Origin: Caballeronia mineralivorans PML1(12)
Lineage (GTDB): Bacteria; Pseudomonadota; Gammaproteobacteria; Burkholderiales; Burkholderiaceae
Direction of reading: 5' to 3'
NCBI RefSeq assembly: GCF_001028175.1
Contig: NZ_AEJF01000135.1
Location: forward strand, 1 to 58,504
DNA length: 58,504 bases
In this document: piece after piece, positions 1 to 7,982 of the stretch
How positions within the stretch are numbered: the first letter of the stretch is position 1
How the letters are laid out: each line of letters begins with the position of its first letter
The notes under the pieces: generated by a model
Database searches by the model: none
What the model saw: only the letters and a program-made list of their open reading frames with translations
Told to the model about the DNA's origin: nothing
Made by a program: the position numbers and the translations under genes

Positions 1-706
1 CGCCGAGCGCATCGGTGGCGCGGGCGGCGCAATCGAAGAGCGCGCCGATGTTGCGTTCCACGAATACCTGATCGATCCGCGAGCTCGGACCCGCGAGCGT
101 CAGCACGCCGCGCAAGGTCTGGCGCACGCCGAAGACGGGCATCGAAATGCCGGCTGTTTCGCGGTCGCGCTCGCCCATCGAGACGCAATAGAAGTCGTCG
201 CGAATGCGCTCGAAAACTTCGCCTTCGCTGCCGCTGAACGCCAGCAGCGCCAATCCGCCCGACCCGCTTTCCAACGGCAGAACATCACCTTCGCGTACGT
301 GATAACGCACCGCGTGCGTCGAATCCACACGATGCAAACACACGCGCACCGCTTCGTCGCGAACATAAAACGACACGCTTTCATCGCTTATTTCGGCGAG
401 TTCGCGCATCAGCGGGACGAGGATGTCGCCGAGATTCAAGCTGCGTTGATACAACGCGCCGAGCATGAAGGTGGCCGGGCCGAGTTGGTAGCGGCCATCA
501 TCGAGGCGCAGCAGCAAGCGGTGCTGGATCAATGCGCCCGCAAGGCGAAGCAGCGTGCTTTTGTAGAGCCCGGTACGTGCCGCGAGTTCGGCGAGCGTAA
601 GCGATGTATCGTCCGGCCTGAACGCAAACAGGATCGCGCAAGCACGGTCGATGACGGCAACGCCTTCGCTCTCTTTCGGGCCAGATTTAATCTCGGGCGT
701 TTGCAT
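1..706 (-). CDS. IclR-family transcriptional regulator (3' end outside window)
   Basis: This reading frame runs leftwards off the window edge, so only about 235 N-terminal residues are visible. The protein starts MQTPEIKSGPKESEGVAVID and continues with an IclR winged helix (residues about 15-75, with AELAARTGLYKSTLLRL as the recognition helix). An effector-binding domain follows, including the VSFYVRDEAVRVCLHRVDS and RDRETAGISMPVFG segments typical of IclR proteins. IclR regulators usually bind a small aromatic or organic acid and control a neighbouring catabolic gene. The lyase gene downstream on the same strand is separated from it and need not be its target. The family is secure; the ligand is unknown. 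Confidence 0.9.
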   Translation of the reverse strand, partial: MQTPEIKSGPKESEGVAVIDRACAILFAFRPDDTSLTLAELAARTGLYKSTLLRLAGALIQHRLLLRLDDGRYQLGPATFMLGALYQRSLNLGDILVPLMRELAEISDESVSFYVRDEAVRVCLHRVDSTHAVRYHVREGDVLPLESGSGGLALLAFSGSEGEVFERIRDDFYCVSMGERDRETAGISMPVFGVRQTLRGVLTLAGPSSRIDQVFVERNIGALFDCAARATDALG

Positions 707-923
707 GGGTTAAGCGAAGCGTCTCGTCTCTTGTCGAAAGGGAAATTTTACGCGATGCAGCTCGTGTCTCATATGGTTCATATCGGAGACTGGAAGGCCG
801 TTTTTCTGCAGAACATGCTTTGATGGACATGGGGCAATAACAAACTCGAGGGCGCCGGCGGGGCAGACAGTTAGTTGCTTTTATTAAATAAGAGCGCGCC
901 GCACAAGACACCCCCTCTCGCCC

Positions 924-1793
924 TCATTTCACGCTATATCTGCGTTCGAGTTCGTCGTAGAAATCCTTGTTCACCAGCCGCTGGCGCTCGGCGAAAGAGG
1001 CCACGATCGCGGGGTCTTCATCGATGCGCCCCCGCTCCTTCAGCACACCAAGCGCCTTGTTCATGCCTGCCACCGCGCCCTGCAACGCGGCGTTGGCATA
1101 CAGCACGATCGAGAAACCCATCGCGCCGAATGCGTCGGCGTCCAGGGTCGGCGTCTTGCCGCCGATCACGATATTGATCAGCAGCGGCCGGTCGAGCAGC
1201 TGCGGAAGTTTGCGGATCTGCGCCTCGCTCTCCACGGCCTCCACGAACAGGATGTCAGCGCCCGCCTCGGCCATGCGCTGGGCCCGTTCGATAGCGGCAT
1301 CGAAACCCTGCACCGCCGCCGAATCCGTGCGGCCGATGATCATGAGATCCTGGTCCTTGCGGGCATCGGCGGCGGCCTTGATCTTCGCCTCCATGTCCTT
1401 GATGTCGATCACCTCCTTGCCCGAGAAATGCCCGCACTTCTTCGGGAAGATCTGGTCTTCGAGCTGGATCGCATCGGCGCCGGCGCGCTCGAGCATCTGC
1501 ACGGTCCGGTAGGTATTCACGGGATTTCCAAAGCCCGTATCCGCATCGACGATAACGGGAATTTCAACCGCGTCGCGAATCCGCGCCGTGTGCTCGCAGA
1601 TCTCGTGCAGGCCGATGAACGACAGATCGGGAATGCCCATGCTCATGTTGGTCACGCCCGCGCCGGTCACGTAGACGGCGCGAAAACCGTTCTCGGCCAC
1701 CACGCGCGCGCTCATCGCGTTGAACGCACCGGGTACGACCAGACCGCGCCGTTCATCGACCATTTTCCGCAATGCGGCTTTGCTTGAGTCCAT
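924..1793 (-). CDS. Isocitrate lyase/PEP mutase family protein (oxaloacetate decarboxylase or 2,3-dimethylmalate lyase type)
   Basis: A 289-residue TIM-barrel enzyme of the PEP mutase/isocitrate lyase superfamily. Visible signatures are the metal-binding DADTGFGN (D83, D85), the loop KKCGHFSGKE with the catalytic-loop Cys120, and IIGRTDS. The KKCGH loop is the lyase form rather than the phosphonate-forming mutase form. The next residues (FSGKE) resemble 2,3-dimethylmalate lyases and oxaloacetate decarboxylases more than methylisocitrate lyase (KRCGH followed by a different sequence). The reaction would be C-C bond cleavage of a 2-hydroxy or 2-oxo dicarboxylate in the cytoplasm. There are no prp genes nearby, which argues against a methylcitrate-cycle role. 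The exact substrate is not decided. Confidence 0.88.
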   Translation of the reverse strand: MDSSKAALRKMVDERRGLVVPGAFNAMSARVVAENGFRAVYVTGAGVTNMSMGIPDLSFIGLHEICEHTARIRDAVEIPVIVDADTGFGNPVNTYRTVQMLERAGADAIQLEDQIFPKKCGHFSGKEVIDIKDMEAKIKAAADARKDQDLMIIGRTDSAAVQGFDAAIERAQRMAEAGADILFVEAVESEAQIRKLPQLLDRPLLINIVIGGKTPTLDADAFGAMGFSIVLYANAALQGAVAGMNKALGVLKERGRIDEDPAIVASFAERQRLVNKDFYDELERRYSVK

Positions 1794-1966
1794 GTCTCAC
1801 CTCGTCTCGTGTTGTTTCGTTTCGTGGATGGCGCCCCTTGGAAAACTGGTGCGAATGATCGACAGAGTATCAACGCAGCGGGTCATGCACCAGCGTCCGA
1901 ACCGCTGGAACACGCGGTGGGAATTGCGTGTCAATATGATTGCCCCCTCTGTCGCGGAGAACTCGC

Positions 1967-2863
1967 ATGGACGATCTGAACCTGCTGGCACGCACGACCA
2001 AACTTGAGATTGCGTACACCGAGTCGGGACCGGCCGACGGGCCGCCCGTCATGCTCGTGCACGGCTGGCCCGACGCGGCGCGGGCCTGGACAGCCGTGGC
2101 GGCACGCCTCGCTGCGGCGGGTTTTCGTACGATCGTTCCGGACTTGCGCGGTGCCGGCAACACGCGCTTTCTCTCGCCCGACACGCCGCGTGACGGCTCT
2201 GGCGTAGCGCTCGCCCAGGACGTTATCGATCTGGCCGACGTGTTGGGAATCGATCGTTTCGATGTCGTCGGCCACGACTGGGGTGCACGCACGGCGTACA
2301 CGCTGGCGGCGCTTTTTCCCGGGCGCATCGGCCGTATCGCCGGGCTCGCGCTGCAGTTCCAGCCGAAAGGCGCGTTCGAATTGCCGCACTTTTCGCAGGC
2401 CCGGAAGTTCTGGTATCAGTGGTTCATGGCGCTCGATGGTGGTCCCGCAGCGGTCGCCGCCAATCCAAAGGGTTTCGCGCGCTTGCAGTGGGATACCTGG
2501 TCCCCGCCGGGCTGGTTCGACGAGGACGAGTTCGCCCGCACCGCCGCCGCTTTCGATAACCCCGACTGGGTGCCCATCACGCTCAACGGGTATCGGCGGC
2601 GTTGGCGTGAAGGCGAGGTATCGGATCCCGCGTACGCTGCATTGCGGGAGAAACTGGCGACCATCGACCAGCTTTCGACGCCCACGCTGATGATTCAGGG
2701 CGGCGCCGATTTCTGCGATGAACCGGCTTCATCGGAGGGGATGGAGGGGCATTTCACGGGTGGTTATAAGCGTGTCGTGCTGGACGGTGTCGGGCACTTT
2801 CCACCTCGCGAAGCACCCGACAAAGTGGCGGATCTGGTCATTGCGCATCTGCGTGCTGGGTGA
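1967..2863 (+). CDS. Alpha/beta hydrolase, epoxide hydrolase-like
   Basis: About 298 residues with the alpha/beta-hydrolase fold. The oxyanion-hole motif HGWPD lies near residue 32. The nucleophile elbow GHDWGAR places an aspartate (D104) where lipases have serine, as in epoxide hydrolases and haloalkane dehalogenases. The catalytic histidine is in GVGHFPPRE near the C-terminus. The ATG at 1967 is chosen over an upstream TTG because a GGAGA ribosome-binding site sits just before it. It is divergent from the lyase gene, with about 170 bp between the starts. A cytoplasmic hydrolase acting on an epoxide or related ester is the likely role; the substrate is unknown. Confidence 0.9.
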   Translation: MDDLNLLARTTKLEIAYTESGPADGPPVMLVHGWPDAARAWTAVAARLAAAGFRTIVPDLRGAGNTRFLSPDTPRDGSGVALAQDVIDLADVLGIDRFDVVGHDWGARTAYTLAALFPGRIGRIAGLALQFQPKGAFELPHFSQARKFWYQWFMALDGGPAAVAANPKGFARLQWDTWSPPGWFDEDEFARTAAAFDNPDWVPITLNGYRRRWREGEVSDPAYAALREKLATIDQLSTPTLMIQGGADFCDEPASSEGMEGHFTGGYKRVVLDGVGHFPPREAPDKVADLVIAHLRAG

Positions 2864-2968
2864 GCGCGTGGGTGCTCGGATGATTTGCGAGCCTCTCCCG
2901 CGAAGCTAGGCGGGTATACAGTGGCAAAGCGAACTCCCGGTTAACCGATTCATCTCCGGACGATCACC

Positions 2969-3511
2969 ATGAAAAATTCAACTGTGTCCGTGACCTCCGT
3001 CGCGTTGCCGGCCCGGTCACACGTAACTGAAATGTACGCGAGCCCAAACCTCGCCGATGCCTACACCATCCGCTTGCCAGACAACGCAAGCACCGATCCC
3101 GAGCTGCTCGCCCGATTCATGTTTTCGCATCAGGCCGCATGGGTTGGAAAACTCATGCAGCTACGCGACGCACTCGTTGCCAGGTTTGGCCTCAAGACGG
3201 CGAAGTGGCTGGCGGAGTCCGCACGCTCCCAAAGTGATAAGCATATCTACATATTCAGGATCTACGAGCGCACCGTCGACGAGATCGTTATCGGCGAGGA
3301 CGACAAGCATCTGGACTTCAGGGTGTCCGTGTTCCAGGAGACGAAAGACGATACCGCAGGCGGTGAGCGTTATCTGACCGTATCCACTGTTGTCCGGTGC
3401 CACAATCTTCTGGGGCGTAACTACATCAGGCTGATCACGCCATTCCATCAAATGGTGGTTCGCTCAAGCTTGCGCCGGGCTGCGCGGTTGGGTTGGCCTA
3501 CTGCTTCGTGA
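2969..3511 (+). CDS. DUF2867 domain-containing protein
   Basis: A 180-residue cytoplasmic protein without signal peptide or membrane helices. Its C-terminal half carries the features of DUF2867: FRIYERTVDEIVIGEDDKHL in the middle and VVRCHNLLGRNYIRLITPFH near the end, followed by a basic tail. DUF2867 proteins have no established biochemical function. They are often stand-alone in Proteobacteria or fused to SDR domains. Here the gene stands alone, with an ATG preceded by a weak purine-rich stretch. Right after the stop codon the sequence has a short TTGCTTG tandem repeat and then becomes degenerate. Confidence 0.8.
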   Translation: MKNSTVSVTSVALPARSHVTEMYASPNLADAYTIRLPDNASTDPELLARFMFSHQAAWVGKLMQLRDALVARFGLKTAKWLAESARSQSDKHIYIFRIYERTVDEIVIGEDDKHLDFRVSVFQETKDDTAGGERYLTVSTVVRCHNLLGRNYIRLITPFHQMVVRSSLRRAARLGWPTAS

Positions 3512-3715
3512 AGCGGGTTGCTTGTTGCTTGTTGCTTGTTAGTCCGGCGATTCATCGCGTCATCGATCTGAAAAGACAATCGATGTCCCCGCAATACCGC
3601 GCCGGTAACGATCCGGCAAGATGCTTCGGATCTTTAATCGCAAGAGGTGTCTGTCTAAAGAAGATTCACCGCTTCGCAGCACTCTTGCGCTCGCACCGCA
3701 CGATTCGCTTTCGCA

Positions 3716-3889
3716 AAGCCGAAACCGGCGATCTTCGAGGAGCGCTTCAGGACCATCGAACGCGTCTTTGCCTGGGAAGATAAGTTCCGTCGCCTGCTGC
3801 TGCGCTTCGAACGCATCAGTGACGTTCACTACGCGTTAAAGACGCTCGCCTATACGATGATCAATCTGCGGCACTACTGCCGGAACTGA
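3716..3889 (+). pseudogene. C-terminal fragment of an IS5-type transposase
   Basis: In this frame the sequence reads KPKPAIFEERFRTIERVFAW, then EDKFRRLLLRFERI, then LKTLAYTMINLRHYC and a stop. This is the conserved C-terminal end of IS5/IS4-type DDE transposases (ERVFAWEDKFRRLLLRFERI, LAYTMINLRH). No start codon and none of the catalytic N-terminal part is present, so this is a dead remnant. It marks an old insertion or deletion just before the DoxX-aldehyde dehydrogenase block. Confidence 0.8.
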
Positions 3890-4062
3890 TCTCACTTTCG
3901 GGCTTTGCGTAGCATCGTCGGCGCTCGGCGTCGCGATCGTGCTCGACCTGTTGATACCTTCATCTTCGCAAAACGAAATATACCTTCGCATTTTCGGCGT
4001 GCTGTACCCGACATCGATTTGCGCCTCAGGCTTGTTCCAGCTCTCTCTGCAAAATCAGCGTC

Positions 4063-4080
4063 AAAACTCGCAACCAGTTG
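4063..4080 (+). repeat. 18-bp direct repeat, left copy
   Basis: The sequence AAAACTCGCAACCAGTTG occurs here and again at 9022-9039 in the same orientation, a perfect match. The copies bracket about 5 kb holding the DoxX, HbpS-like, LysR, aldehyde dehydrogenase and damaged LysR genes. The match ends abruptly on both sides. Confidence 0.75.
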
Positions 4081-4129
4081 ATACACAAAAGCACGATCCA
4101 TAGCGTGGACGAATTCTCGCTCTACAGGA

Positions 4130-4184
4130 GTGAACTGATTTTGCGAGCGACAGGATTATCATTTCTCTGCACCCGGATAACAAT
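4130..4184 (+). promoter_or_regulatory. Putative LysR operator/promoter of the DoxX operon (copy 1)
   Basis: This 55-bp stretch aligns without gaps to 6104-6158, in front of the LysR gene. Shared blocks are GTGAA-TGATTTT, AGGATTATC and GATAACAAT, and the TTATC/GATAA arms form an inverted repeat. It ends 29 bp before the DoxX start codon. The simplest reading is a shared LysR binding site overlapping the promoter. Confidence 0.55.
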
Positions 4185-4213
4185 GAGTCGACCTCAACAA
4201 ACGGGAGCCTCAC

Positions 4214-4642
4214 ATGATCGACCATCGCACTGCGCCGTATGGCGCCTTCCTTTTGCGCATCAGCCTTGGTGTGCTATTCCTTGCCCACGGTGGCCTGAAG
4301 CTGTTCGTCTTCACGCCAGCCGGCACCGCGCAGTTCTTCGGCAGTCTTGGGCTGCCACCGGCTCTGGCCTATTTCACGATCGCCCTGGAGCTTGTTGCTG
4401 GAGTCGCCTTGACGCTCGGTATCTGGACGCGCGTCGCGGCGCTCGTTGTCATTCCGGACCTGATTGGCGCAATCGTCACCGTGCATGCACACGCTGGCTT
4501 CTTTTTCAACAATCCGAATGGTGGCTGGGAGTTCCCGGCGTTCTGGATTGTTGCCCTGCTTGGCCAGGCATTGCTGGGAGATGGTGCCTATGCACTGCGC
4601 CCGACTTTCGCATTCGGCAAGGCCTCACGCGCGACGCACTAG
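4214..4642 (+). CDS. DoxX family membrane protein
   Basis: A 142-residue inner-membrane protein with four predicted membrane segments, near residues 10-30, 52-72, 77-97 and 107-127. The family signature is GVLFLAHGGLKLFVF with AQFFGSLGLPPALAYFTIAL. DoxX proteins are found in redox and thiosulfate:quinone systems and in membrane oxidoreductase complexes, but most members are uncharacterised. A GGGAG ribosome-binding site precedes the ATG. It is followed after 34 bp by a secreted HbpS/GlcG-like protein, so the two are probably co-transcribed. The upstream region carries a sequence repeated in front of the LysR gene at 6083, which probably regulates it. Confidence 0.88.
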   Translation: MIDHRTAPYGAFLLRISLGVLFLAHGGLKLFVFTPAGTAQFFGSLGLPPALAYFTIALELVAGVALTLGIWTRVAALVVIPDLIGAIVTVHAHAGFFFNNPNGGWEFPAFWIVALLGQALLGDGAYALRPTFAFGKASRATH

Positions 4643-4676
4643 TGGCGTGAACCGATACCCGTCCCAAGGCTAAATC

Positions 4677-5159
4677 ATGAAATACGCACGCAAACTCCTT
4701 TTGCTCTTGCTGGCGGGATCGCTGATCCCGGCCTACGTCTGCGCGGCCCAACTGGGCGACAAACCGGAGCTGACGCTTGACGCGGCCAAGCATGCAGCGG
4801 CTGCAGCGGAAACTGCCGCTCACACCAAAGGGATTGCCGTAACAGTGGGTGTCGTCGACGACGGAGGGCATCTGATCTATCTGGCCCGCCTCGATCACGT
4901 CGCGAGTGGCATGACCGACGCAGCGATCATGAAAGCCCAGACTGCCGCGAACTACGGACTGCCGACCAGAATGCTGGAAGACGCAGTCGCCCAAGGACAC
5001 GTGAGCTATCTGAATCTTCCTGGCATACTGCCTCTCGAAGGTGGCCTGCCAATTTTGATTGACGGACGCGTTATCGGCGCAATCGGCGTGGCAGGCGCTC
5101 AATCATCCGAAGACGACGCCGCTATCGCGCGAGCCGGGCTAGCGACCTTCGCTCGCTAG
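4677..5159 (+). CDS. Secreted GlcG/HbpS family heme-binding-like protein
   Basis: 160 residues. An N-terminal signal peptide (KKLLLLLLAGSLIP-like hydrophobic core, cleavage after AYVCA) is followed by one GlcG/HbpS domain. That domain has the VGVVDDGGHLIYLARLD strand, GMTDAAIMKAQTAANYGLPT, and the LEGGLPILIDGRVIGAIGVA segment. HbpS from Streptomyces binds heme and senses redox stress; GlcG homologues have no firm function. The export signal and the DoxX gene just upstream suggest a periplasmic redox or heme-handling role. The last 21 bp overlap the 3' end of the convergent LysR gene. Confidence 0.85.
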   Translation: MKYARKLLLLLLAGSLIPAYVCAAQLGDKPELTLDAAKHAAAAAETAAHTKGIAVTVGVVDDGGHLIYLARLDHVASGMTDAAIMKAQTAANYGLPTRMLEDAVAQGHVSYLNLPGILPLEGGLPILIDGRVIGAIGVAGAQSSEDDAAIARAGLATFAR

Positions 5160-6083
5160 TACTACCTGAATGTCGCGGTCCCAAGCTGGCTCAGGCGAGA
5201 GTTTTTCGACCAGAAAATCGACGAATGCACGCACCTTCGCGGGTTGTCGGCGGTTGGCCGGGAACACCGAGAAGATGCCGTGCAGTTCGATCGGTGCGTG
5301 ATCGAGGACAAGCGGAACGAGCTGGCCAGATTTCAATGCATCGGCAACCAGAAAGGTCGGTTGATAGGTCACACCGTGACCAGCGACAGCGGCAGCGACC
5401 AGAGCGTCGCCGTTGCTCGCGCGCATATTTCCTGTGATCGGCACCGTGACTTCACCCGCCGCTCCGAACGTCCAGCGATCAGCACCCAAAGGTCGCGATA
5501 ACGTATAGCCGAGGCAATTGTGCCCGGCCAGGGCGGCGACGCTCGTCGGAGTACCGTGCTCAGCCAGGTAGGACGGCGCAGCGCAAACGACCATCCTGCA
5601 ATCAGCGAGCTTACGCGCAACCATGCTGGTGTCTTTAAGCTGGCCAATCCGGAGCGCAACATCCCAACCTTCCTCTATCAAATCCACAACACGGTCGTTC
5701 AGCCCAAGATCGATGCTGATCGCCGGGTGCAGCTTCGAAAACTCCACCATCAACGGGACCAGCACCAGGTAACCAAACGAGAGCGGCGCGTTGATCCGCA
5801 ACGTGCCACGCACTTCCACCCGGTCCGCACCCGCACTCGCCTCCACCTCGTCGACGTCGACAAGGATCTTCTCCACGCCGTCGAGATAGCGCCGACCGGC
5901 CTCGGTCAACGTCAGACGGCGGGGCGAGCGGTGCAGCAGTTTGACCCCGAGCCGCTCCTCCAGTGCCGCTATGTGTTTGGTCGCAAGGGTTGGCGACATG
6001 TTCAGCGAACGCGCCGCTGCGGACAGTCCGCCGAGAGCCGCCACGCGTACGAACACCTGCATGCCGGTAAGACGATCAAGCAT
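5139..6083 (-). CDS. LysR-family transcriptional regulator
   Basis: 314 residues. The N-terminal winged helix (residues 1-60) contains FVRVAALGGLSAAARSLNMS and the family helix LATKHIAALEERLGVKLLHR. The C-terminal part is a periplasmic-binding-protein-like effector domain. It belongs to the CrgA/DsdC-like group common in Burkholderiaceae. It is convergent with the DoxX-HbpS pair and divergent from the aldehyde dehydrogenase gene. A 55-bp stretch upstream of its start (6104-6158) is repeated in front of DoxX, so it probably controls both neighbours and itself. The inducer is unknown, possibly an aldehyde or quinone. Confidence 0.92.
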   Translation of the reverse strand: MLDRLTGMQVFVRVAALGGLSAAARSLNMSPTLATKHIAALEERLGVKLLHRSPRRLTLTEAGRRYLDGVEKILVDVDEVEASAGADRVEVRGTLRINAPLSFGYLVLVPLMVEFSKLHPAISIDLGLNDRVVDLIEEGWDVALRIGQLKDTSMVARKLADCRMVVCAAPSYLAEHGTPTSVAALAGHNCLGYTLSRPLGADRWTFGAAGEVTVPITGNMRASNGDALVAAAVAGHGVTYQPTFLVADALKSGQLVPLVLDHAPIELHGIFSVFPANRRQPAKVRAFVDFLVEKLSPEPAWDRDIQVVLASEGR

Positions 6084-6103
6084 AGCGATCTCACTCTTTC
6101 GGT

Positions 6104-6158
6104 GTGAATTGATTTTTCAGTTGAGAGGATTATCGTTTGCGCCGCAGACGATAACAAT
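6104..6158 (+). promoter_or_regulatory. Putative LysR operator/promoter (copy 2)
   Basis: Same-length counterpart of 4130-4184, in the same orientation. It keeps GTGAATTGATTTTT, GAGGATTATC and GATAACAAT, so the TTATC...GATAA inverted repeat is preserved. It starts 20 bp upstream of the LysR start and lies about 200 bp before the aldehyde dehydrogenase start. This fits a LysR site in a divergent intergenic region. Confidence 0.55.
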
Positions 6159-6360
6159 CCGTTCATCGCGTTGTTCGGGCGATGTCTGCCACTGAGCCCC
6201 CCCCAGATTCATGACAGAAATTCCCGGAATTCTGCATTGAGCCTAGTTGCGTCCACTTCTTGACTGGGCGCCATACCAAGGAATGGGGCAAAGAAATGCG
6301 CCGTTCACCCGGAAGCCCAGCCTGGAGTTCGGGAATCAGAGTCAATCAGGAGACAGACAT

Positions 6361-7812
6361 ATGTTGGAAGCCCCCTTGCTTATCGATCACCACAACCTGG
6401 CTGCTAAGCACGGCGCCACTTTCGAGCGGCTAAATCCGATCACCGGACAGGTCTCCACGCGCGCGGCGGCAGCAAGCGTCGAGGACGCGCTCGCCGCAGC
6501 CAACGCCGCAGCGGCCGCCTTTGCAGCATGGTCAGAAACCGGCCCGTCTGCGCGACGCGTGATTCTCAATCGCGCAGCGGAGCTGATGATGGCACGCAGC
6601 AGCGACTTCGCCGCCGCGATGGCCGCCGAGACTGGTGCGACCGCGAGCTGGGCGCAATTCAATTGTCACATCGCTGCAGAGATGCTGCGTGAAGCCGCCG
6701 CGATCACTACGCAGATTGCCGGACAAGTCATTCCATCGAACCACGCCGGCGCCACGTCGCTAGCCCTCCGGCAGCCGGCAGGCGTCGTGCTCGGCATCGC
6801 CCCCTGGAATGCACCCGCAATCCTCGGCGTGCGAGCAGTGGCGATGCCACTCGCGTGCGGCAACCCTGTCGTGCTGAAAGGCTCCGAACTGTGCCCGACG
6901 ACCCATTGGCTGATCGGCGATGTAATACGAGATGCGGGCTTGCCGGCAGGCGTGCTCAACGTGATCCTCAACGCGCCGGCTGACGCCGCAGCGATCGTGG
7001 AGGCATTGATCGCGCATCGTGCAGTGCGCCGCATCAATTTCACCGGCTCAACTCGCGTGGGTCGGTTGATCGCCGAAATCAGCGCGCGTCATCTCAAGCC
7101 GTGTCTGCTGGAACTCGGAGGCAAAGCGCCCTTTGTTGTGCTCGACGATGCTGATATCGACGAAGCCGTTAGAGCTGCCGCCTTTGGCGCTTTCTTCAAC
7201 CAGGGACAGGTCTGCATGTCGACCGAACGCATCATCGTCCACGCCGATGTAGCAAGCGAGTTTGTCGACAAGCTTGGCGCGAAAGCCGGATCGCTCAAGG
7301 CGGGATTGCCGACGGACGACAGTTGCGCGCTGGGCTCGATGATCGGCTCTGACGCTGCTGCACGCGTCAGAGCGCTCGTGGACGAGGCAGTCGCAAAAGG
7401 CGCTACGCTGGTGGCAGGCGGTGGTGTGCGCAACAGCATCATGCAAGCGACCGTAATCGATCGCGTGACCCCGACCATGCGTCTTTACAGTGAAGAGTCG
7501 TTCGGACCAGTCGCGGCTATTACGCGTTTCAGCAGCGTTGAAGAAGCAGTCTCTCTAGCGAACGACACGGAGTACGGTCTGTCCGCATCCGTCTTCGGAC
7601 GTGACGTACAGCGCGCACTAGCGGTTGCACATAGGATCGAATCCGGCATTTGCCACATCAACGGGCCGACCGTCCACGACGAAGCGCAGATGCCGTTCGG
7701 TGGCGTCAAGGCGAGCGGCTATGGACGCTTCGGCGGCAACGCTGCAATCAACGAGTTTACCGAGCTGCGCTGGATCACGATCCAGTCCGGACCGCAGCAC
7801 TATCCGATCTGA
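6361..7812 (+). CDS. NAD(P)-dependent aldehyde dehydrogenase (salicylaldehyde/vanillin-type)
   Basis: 483 residues covering the complete aldehyde dehydrogenase fold. Visible catalytic residues are N150 in IAPWNAP, E251 in LELGGKAPFVVLDDADID, the nucleophile C285 in FNQGQVCMSTERI, and the ESFGPVAAI block. The sequence resembles aromatic-aldehyde enzymes (salicylaldehyde, benzaldehyde or vanillin dehydrogenases) rather than the betaine type. The ATG at 6361 is chosen because CAGGAGACAGACAT lies directly before it; an upstream in-frame start at 6247 would add unrelated sequence. It would oxidise an aldehyde to the acid in the cytoplasm. The divergent LysR is the probable regulator. Confidence 0.92.
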   Translation: MLEAPLLIDHHNLAAKHGATFERLNPITGQVSTRAAAASVEDALAAANAAAAAFAAWSETGPSARRVILNRAAELMMARSSDFAAAMAAETGATASWAQFNCHIAAEMLREAAAITTQIAGQVIPSNHAGATSLALRQPAGVVLGIAPWNAPAILGVRAVAMPLACGNPVVLKGSELCPTTHWLIGDVIRDAGLPAGVLNVILNAPADAAAIVEALIAHRAVRRINFTGSTRVGRLIAEISARHLKPCLLELGGKAPFVVLDDADIDEAVRAAAFGAFFNQGQVCMSTERIIVHADVASEFVDKLGAKAGSLKAGLPTDDSCALGSMIGSDAAARVRALVDEAVAKGATLVAGGGVRNSIMQATVIDRVTPTMRLYSEESFGPVAAITRFSSVEEAVSLANDTEYGLSASVFGRDVQRALAVAHRIESGICHINGPTVHDEAQMPFGGVKASGYGRFGGNAAINEFTELRWITIQSGPQHYPI

Positions 7813-7982
7813 CCTGCCGGGGCACCCTCACGCGCGCCCGCTTCCTCGCTTATTGATCGCACGACCAACGGGATGCTTCGGCATCCCGAGGGGTGACGTT
7901 GGTCGCACGTGCCATACAGAAACGCGTGAAAACCATGAGATAACCAGGAGACATCCATCATGAATGCACCTGCGACGCGCGC

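Larger units (their letters stand above)
3512..4213. other. Gene-poor, degenerate interval with an IS remnant
   Basis: About 700 bp with no intact gene. It contains three tandem copies of TTGCTTG (3518-3538), the C-terminal remnant of a transposase (3716-3889), the left copy of an 18-bp direct repeat (4063-4080) and the promoter/operator region of the DoxX gene. Short open frames here have no recognisable coding signature. Confidence 0.6.

Noticed and set aside
3518..3538. Three tandem TTGCTTG units as a phase-variable repeat
   Set aside because: They lie after the stop codon of the DUF2867 gene and before no intact gene, so a switching role is unlikely.
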